From contig NZ_QAON01000002.1 of the NCBI RefSeq assembly GCF_003051055.1, positions 186,001 through 250,000 on the forward strand: DNA of 64,000 bases. The letters run 5' to 3'. Positions 58,795 to 64,000 of this stretch are shown in pieces; the first letter of the stretch is position 1; every line of letters starts with the position of its first letter. The stretch is from Agitococcus lubricus. GTDB taxonomy: Bacteria; Pseudomonadota; Gammaproteobacteria; Pseudomonadales; Moraxellaceae. Below the pieces are notes generated by a model. The model made no database searches. It was not told the origin of the DNA and saw only the letters and a program-made list of their open reading frames with translations. Made by a program: the position numbers and the translations under genes.

Positions 58795-60480
58795 ATGTCA
58801 CGCATAGTTAAACATTTAGCCTTATTCAGCTCTTTCATTGCTTTAGCGGCGTGTAATGAAAATCCTGATGGTCATATAGCACCTCACTCCCCACAGACCA
58901 CATTAAAAGGCCTTGTTTTAGGAGCTAATGCCATTCAGGGTGCGATTGTTTGTTTAGATAGCAATGATAATTTATTGTGCGAAGCGCAAGAACCACAAGC
59001 AAAAACGAATCAATCAGGTGTTTATCAATTTAATGCAAATGCTTTAACCGCAAAACAGTCTTCTACTGTTGCTTATATTCCGCAAGGTGCGATGGATGTT
59101 GTCACTAAAGAGATTATTGACAAGCCTTATAGCTTAACCACACCGCTTGGCAAACACGCTGTCATTAGTCCTTTAACCAGTTTTGTGATGGAAACGATGC
59201 GATTGCATCAAGGTATGGATATTGATACCGCTAGTCAGATTGTTAGTTATCAGTTAAAAGTCAAAGACTTTGATGTGTTTAAAGATTATCGGAGCGATAG
59301 TAGTGAAAGTGGTAAACTGATTTTGGATGTTTTAAACGAAAGTATAAAATGGGGGAAAAATCTAGATAATCCTCCTGATACCATCAAAAACTATAAACAT
59401 CTTTTTCATACAGTGACATTAAATCGATTAAGTTTTATTGAGATGCGAGTTCCTGTCAAATACTCTTTTGAAACACTTGAGTCCGAGATTAAAGGTATTT
59501 CATCTTTTATGACACATTTTAATGGAATCGCAACCCAAAACTATCTTTACTATACTAAATCACATACTAATATATCCCCATCTAACGTTATAAGTGCTTT
59601 TCCTTTGTATAGTATTTATCCATTTACGCCATATATCAAAGACTATTCATCTAATTTTCAATACGTTACACTCAAGTCCACAACAAAAGGTGAGATTGAA
59701 CAAGTTCTAACAGAATACTCAATAGCCAACAAAGCAAACACCGAAATTAACACTTTCAACAATTTCACTTATCGCTTTTTATTAACTAATACGGGTTGGC
59801 AAACATCAAATAGGATATCTATCAACAATGACACCAATCAAAGTATTTTCATTTTTAAATATAATTTATCTCATTTAAAAGTAAATGATGTCCTCAATGC
59901 ACTCCAACTCATTAGTAGTATTAAAACACCTATATCTGCCACTTTTCCAGCTGAATCGTATAGCTATAAAATATACTTCGTTAGCAAAAAAGAAAAATAC
60001 GAGCATACTCAAAGTAATGATAATTCTTTTTTATCTCTACAAGACCTAAAAAATACAGCACAAATAAACAACCAAGTACCTTTTAATAACTTTTTATCGA
60101 CAATGGGTATCACAGTTCAATACAAAGAAAGTTCAGATTCCACAACAAATCGATATGATGTTGACTATCACCTCCAGTTCTTAAATAGTGGTCAGCTAAA
60201 CATAATCAAACAAACCATAAAAAACTCTAACTCATTAGAAATAAAGCTTTTTTCAAATAGTGGCTACTGGCAAGAACAACTTATCAACAATCAAAAAGTG
60301 TTAAAGATTAATATTAACTCCAAACCTGAGTTTGGTATTAACTATTTAGCTCAGCCCTTTTATACCGAACATGATGGAAAAGTTTTTTACGGAAAAACTC
60401 TCGAAACTGGTCATATCCAAACACATTATGCTTTTAATAAAATTGCAATGGATGCTATTACATCTAATTTACAGCCCTAA
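58795..60480 (+). CDS. Unknown lipoprotein
   Basis: 561 aa. The lipobox is LAAC near residue 20 and is preceded by a normal lipoprotein leader. Residues ~38-75 (LKGLVLGANAIQGAIVCLDSNDNLLCE... SGVYQF) look like an Ig-like or carboxypeptidase-regulatory-type repeat. The rest is not recognised; its AT content rises markedly toward the 3' end, with many Asn, Lys and Ser codons. It lies between mltF and tadA, a place where no lipoprotein gene is known to me, so it may be an insertion. Confidence 0.7.
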   Translation: MSRIVKHLALFSSFIALAACNENPDGHIAPHSPQTTLKGLVLGANAIQGAIVCLDSNDNLLCEAQEPQAKTNQSGVYQFNANALTAKQSSTVAYIPQGAMDVVTKEIIDKPYSLTTPLGKHAVISPLTSFVMETMRLHQGMDIDTASQIVSYQLKVKDFDVFKDYRSDSSESGKLILDVLNESIKWGKNLDNPPDTIKNYKHLFHTVTLNRLSFIEMRVPVKYSFETLESEIKGISSFMTHFNGIATQNYLYYTKSHTNISPSNVISAFPLYSIYPFTPYIKDYSSNFQYVTLKSTTKGEIEQVLTEYSIANKANTEINTFNNFTYRFLLTNTGWQTSNRISINNDTNQSIFIFKYNLSHLKVNDVLNALQLISSIKTPISATFPAESYSYKIYFVSKKEKYEHTQSNDNSFLSLQDLKNTAQINNQVPFNNFLSTMGITVQYKESSDSTTNRYDVDYHLQFLNSGQLNIIKQTIKNSNSLEIKLFSNSGYWQEQLINNQKVLKININSKPEFGINYLAQPFYTEHDGKVFYGKTLETGHIQTHYAFNKIAMDAITSNLQP

Positions 60481-60957
60481 ACGCTTCGCCTCTCTCCTGC
60501 GCCTAAAAAAGTCCGACAACTGCGTACTGGCTTCATCAGCCAGTAAACCGCCTTCGAATTTAAACACATGGTTGTAATAACCTGTTTCTAGTTGTTTTCT
60601 GGCACTGACTAACGAGCCTGCTTTGGGTTCTGTGGTTGCAAACACCACGCGTTTAATTCGCGCATGAATCAATGCGCCCACACACATGGTACAAGGCTCT
60701 AAGGTCACATATAAGGTGCTATTTTCTAATCGATAATTTTGGCGTTTTTGTGCCGCTTGGCGAATGGCAATCACCTCAGCATGGGCAGTTGGGTCATGTG
60801 TCGCTATGGGCTGATTATAACCTTCGCCCACCACTTGCCCATCCACCACAATCACTGCCCCTACAGGCACTTCCCCAACATCAGCCGCTTGTTGTGCTAA
60901 TGCCAAAGCCTGACGCATAAACTGCTGGTCTTGTTCAGAAAAATTAGGACTTAACAT
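60469..60957 (-). CDS. tadA: tRNA-specific adenosine deaminase
   Basis: 162 aa from the ATG; an in-frame TTG just before it is ignored. Zinc/active site: HAEVIAIRQAA (HAE) and TLEPCTMCVGAL (PCxxC). It deaminates A34 to inosine in tRNA-Arg(ACG). It overlaps the 3' end of the unknown gene upstream by 14 bases and the end of the lipoprotein gene opposite by 12. The C-terminal DFFRRRREAKRLGL tail is typical. Confidence 0.94.
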   Translation of the reverse strand: MLSPNFSEQDQQFMRQALALAQQAADVGEVPVGAVIVVDGQVVGEGYNQPIATHDPTAHAEVIAIRQAAQKRQNYRLENSTLYVTLEPCTMCVGALIHARIKRVVFATTEPKAGSLVSARKQLETGYYNHVFKFEGGLLADEASTQLSDFFRRRREAKRLGL

Positions 60958-61303
60958 CAAGATAAATGTCTATCAACGGTTTATTCACACCCGAACGAAC
61001 ATATAAACGTAAGTTATTAATTGCGTGCATAGCTTGCTCTAACAGACGTTGAAAATGCGATTGCTCTTGGCTAGGGTCAAGCACATGAAAGCCATAGTCA
61101 TAACTGACTATCACTTCCATTAAACCTGTTTCCCCCATTAAGGGAATTTTTGCCCATTCGCTTAAGGCCAGTTGTGGGTTTTGTTGACGTAAAGCCTCTA
61201 AAACCGTACTGAGCTTAGCTGGCCATGCAGGTAAACTGTGACGAATAAAAAATAACATCAACTCTAAAATGGCTGCTTCGGCATTTTCTATTTTGGCAAG
61301 CAT
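60944..61303 (-). CDS. Small unknown protein upstream of tadA
   Basis: 119 aa from the ATG; an in-frame TTG six bases upstream is possible. Family not recognised. It is mostly helical and has no signal peptide; residues near 65-80 (VIVSYDYGFHVLDPSQEQSHF) are the most distinctive part. The 14-base overlap with tadA suggests one message and translation coupling. Weak ribosome site. Confidence 0.65.
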   Translation of the reverse strand: MLAKIENAEAAILELMLFFIRHSLPAWPAKLSTVLEALRQQNPQLALSEWAKIPLMGETGLMEVIVSYDYGFHVLDPSQEQSHFQRLLEQAMHAINNLRLYVRSGVNKPLIDIYLDVKS

Positions 61304-61356
61304 CGACAAGGTATGTTATCCCTATTTGTCGTCAAGTAAGTCGCATTTTTGAGGAT

Positions 61357-61541
61357 AAAAAAGGCTTGCTGTAGCAAATAATGCCAGTCAGTTAAGAGAA
61401 CATTGTCCCTTAAAAATACCCCTTCGACTTCGCTCAGGGTACATTTTCGTTGGTTGAGCGGTGGTCACTGAGCACAGCCGAAGTGAGTCGAAACCAACAA
61501 AAATGCTTAAGTGACCAGCATTAGCTGTAACAAGCCTTTTT
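61357..61541 (-). terminator. guaA terminator split by a MITE in its loop
   Basis: AAAAAAGGCTTG (61357-61368) and CAAGCCTTTTT (61531-61541) are the two arms; TGTAGC and GCTGTA extend the stem with G-T pairs. Between them sits the 145-bp MITE. Without it, and keeping one TA, the loop would be about five bases. Each end has a T/A-run, so the ancestral hairpin could stop both strands. It is 8 bases past the guaA stop codon. Confidence 0.7.
61379..61523. mobile_element. MITE-like element, 145 bp, copy B
   Basis: Ends: TAATGCCAGTCAGTTAAG on the left; on the other strand TAATGCTGGTCACTTAAG on the right. Its size, ends and CTTCGAC-type interior match copy A at 7896-8041. It lies inside the loop of the guaA terminator and TA flanks it on both sides, which indicates insertion at a TA dinucleotide. 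No coding capacity. Confidence 0.7.
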
Positions 61542-61548
61542 CAGGTAC

Positions 61549-63111
61549 TTATTCCCACTCAATCGTTGCTGGCGGTTTAGATGACACATCATAGACCACA
61601 CGCGATACGCCTGAGATTTCGTTAATAATACGGTTAGATACCTTCTCAATTAACTCATAGGGCAAATGCGCCCAACGTGCGGTCATAAAGTCAATGGTTT
61701 CAACGGCACGTAAGGCAATCACCCATGCATAACGACGACCATCGCCAACCACGCCTACCGACTTCACTGGCAAGAATACCGCAAACGATTGACTGGTACG
61801 GTGATACCAACCTGCTTTATGCAATTCTTCTAAGAAAATGGCATCGGCTTCGCGCAATACGTCGGCATATTCTTTTTTCACCTCACCCAAAATACGCACG
61901 CCCAAACCCGGGCCAGGGAATGGATGTCGATAGACCATGTCATAGGGCAAGCCTAACTCTAAACCAATTTTACGCACTTCATCTTTAAACAATTCGCGTA
62001 AAGGTTCGAGCAATTTGAATTTCATATCTTCTGGCAAGCCACCCACATTATGGTGTGACTTAATGACATGCGCTTTACCCGTTTTGCTAGCGGCAGATTC
62101 AATGACATCAGGATAAATTGTGCCTTGGGCTAACCATTTGATATTATTTAATTTTGCCGACTCGCTATCAAATACTTCAATAAACACACGACCAATAATT
62201 TTACGCTTTTGTTCTGGGTCAGCAACGCCTGCTAATTCGCCCAAAAACTTGGCTTCGGCATCGGCACGAATGACTTTAACGCCCATGTTTTTGGCGAACA
62301 TGTCCATGACCATATCGCCTTCGTTTTTGCGCAACAACCCATTATCCACAAACACGCACGTGAGTTTGTCACCAATCGCACGATGTAATAAAGCCGCTAC
62401 CACGGAAGAGTCAACACCACCTGACAAGCCCAACAACACATGGTCGTCACCCACTTGTTCACGAATACGACGGATACTGTCCTCGATGATTTGGGCTGGT
62501 GTCCACAAGTCATCACACGCACAAATTTCACGGACAAAACGACGTAATAACGCTTCACCTTGTAAAGTATGGGTGACTTCAGGATGAAACTGCATACCAT
62601 AAAAGCGTTTAGCTTCACAGCTCATAGCTGCAATTGGGCAACTGGGTGTGCTTGCCGTGATATTAAAACCTTCAGGCAAACGTGTGACTTTGTCACCATG
62701 GCTCATCCACACATCAATAAAACCTGTTCGGTCTTCGATGCCATTAAATAAGCTATCAGCTTGTTCAATGTTAACTTCGGCATAACCAAACTCACGCACA
62801 TTAGACGATTCTACTAAACCGCCTAATTGTTGTGCCATGGTTTGCATACCATAACAAATCCCTAAGACTGGCACACCAAAACTAAAAACAGCTTCAGGTG
62901 CACGTGGAGTATTGGCTTCGGTGACGCTTTCAGGACCGCCTGACAAAATAATGCCTTTAGGATTAAAGGCTTTAATTTCATCAGCCGTCATATCATAAGC
63001 ACGTAACTCACAATACACACCCAATTCACGTACACGACGAGCAATCAACTGGGTATATTGTGAACCAAAATCTAAAATCAAAATACGATGGGCGTGAATA
63101 TCAACTTGCAT
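61549..63111 (-). CDS. guaA: GMP synthase (glutamine-hydrolysing)
   Basis: 520 aa. The class I amidotransferase domain has the Cys in GICYGMQ and His in MQFHPEVTH; the ATP-PPase domain has [14 protein letters not shown]; the C-terminal dimer domain ends in [10 protein letters not shown]. It aminates XMP to GMP. It is 162 bases after guaB, with palindromic repeats between. Confidence 0.97.
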   Translation of the reverse strand: MQVDIHAHRILILDFGSQYTQLIARRVRELGVYCELRAYDMTADEIKAFNPKGIILSGGPESVTEANTPRAPEAVFSFGVPVLGICYGMQTMAQQLGGLVESSNVREFGYAEVNIEQADSLFNGIEDRTGFIDVWMSHGDKVTRLPEGFNITASTPSCPIAAMSCEAKRFYGMQFHPEVTHTLQGEALLRRFVREICACDDLWTPAQIIEDSIRRIREQVGDDHVLLGLSGGVDSSVVAALLHRAIGDKLTCVFVDNGLLRKNEGDMVMDMFAKNMGVKVIRADAEAKFLGELAGVADPEQKRKIIGRVFIEVFDSESAKLNNIKWLAQGTIYPDVIESAASKTGKAHVIKSHHNVGGLPEDMKFKLLEPLRELFKDEVRKIGLELGLPYDMVYRHPFPGPGLGVRILGEVKKEYADVLREADAIFLEELHKAGWYHRTSQSFAVFLPVKSVGVVGDGRRYAWVIALRAVETIDFMTARWAHLPYELIEKVSNRIINEISGVSRVVYDVSSKPPATIEWE

Positions 63112-63185
63112 AGGAATACTCTAAGAAGATAAAGGTGCAATGCCCTCCCCCACTTTAGGGTAGGGTTAGGGTGGGGTTTAAATCT

Positions 63186-63256
63186 CCCTCTCCTTGCTAA
63201 GGAGAGGGATGGGGTGAGGTCAACCCCCTCCCTGCCTCCCCCTTATCAGGGGGAGG
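63186..63256. repeat. Two palindromes between guaB and guaA
   Basis: CCCTCTCCTTGCTAAGGAGAGGG... at 63186-63208 and CCTCCCCCTTATCAGGGGGAGG... at 63235-63256 are near-perfect short palindromes in a pyrimidine/purine-biased spacer (63140-63260). Such GC-rich dyads are common bacterial intergenic repeats. They lie in the guaB-guaA message and may shape RNA stability. Confidence 0.7.
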
Positions 63257-63273
63257 AGCAACCTAGAAAAGAC

Positions 63274-64000
<727 letters not shown>

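Noticed and set aside
63140-63260. CRISPR-like or tRNA-like structure between guaB and guaA
   Set aside because: Only two dissimilar palindromes; no repeat-spacer pattern or tRNA arms.

Overview
The window is a piece of a gammaproteobacterial chromosome, most likely from the Pseudomonadales (Moraxellaceae or a close relative). The evidence is conserved gene order and protein character: aroQ-accB-accC-prmA, then a zinc-ribbon/DUF3426 gene, dusB-fis, purH-purD; tkt-epd-pgk-fba divergent from metK; and purL / mltF / tadA / guaA-guaB, all orders familiar from Pseudomonas and Acinetobacter. Base composition looks moderate and slightly AT-leaning, unlike Pseudomonas. The exact genus is inference. 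No rRNA, tRNA, CRISPR array, prophage or complete insertion sequence was recognised.

Layout. 1-1.9 kb: a TerD pair (one cut by the left edge) and a DUF475/TerC-like membrane protein, on the minus strand. 1.9-2.65 kb: a gene-free stretch with several nested inverted repeats closed by a terminator-like hairpin, a candidate structured RNA. 2.65-7.9 kb: two near-identical secreted proteins of the zinc phospholipase C / P1 nuclease fold, a periplasmic PpiC-type prolyl isomerase with a membrane-anchored partner, and a secreted protein. 8.1-13.1 kb: TonB-like protein with an outer-membrane barrel, rhlB-like helicase with a hydrolase, an acetoacetate-decarboxylase-like protein, a cold-shock protein. 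13.6-16.8 kb: DUF445 protein and an Old Yellow Enzyme homologue. 17-27 kb: fatty-acid (accBC), shikimate (aroQ), ribosome and tRNA modification (prmA, dusB), fis and purine (purH, purD) genes, then a small barrel. 27-31 kb: SDR/unknown pair divergent from a thioesterase with two matched operator-like palindromes between them, then an AT-rich acyltransferase. 31-38.4 kb: glycolysis/pentose-phosphate operon and metK. 38.5-43.2 kb: YfiR, a hybrid histidine kinase and a TonB-dependent receptor in one operon. 43.7-52.8 kb: YfaZ-like barrel, AraC regulator, NIF3-like protein, nhaA, DUF389, aldose epimerase, a fused HTH-HipA kinase (yjjJ), a divergent YidD and an exported protein. 52.9-64 kb: purL, mltF, an unknown lipoprotein, tadA, guaA and the 3' part of guaB.

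Much of the window is core metabolism: IMP synthesis (purL, purD, purH) leads to GMP (guaB, guaA), while tkt/epd/pgk/fba and metK supply carbon and methyl units. The accessory content lies in secreted proteins, envelope signalling and intergenic elements.

The most notable non-coding observations are two ~145-bp MITE-like elements with matching ends and TA flanks, one sitting in the loop of the guaA terminator; a separate ~277-bp element with inverted ends and a fragment of it beside the AT-rich acyltransferase; operator-like palindromes; a long hairpin near nhaA; and the candidate structured RNA near 2.0-2.3 kb. All of this was read by eye; no database search or folding calculation was run.
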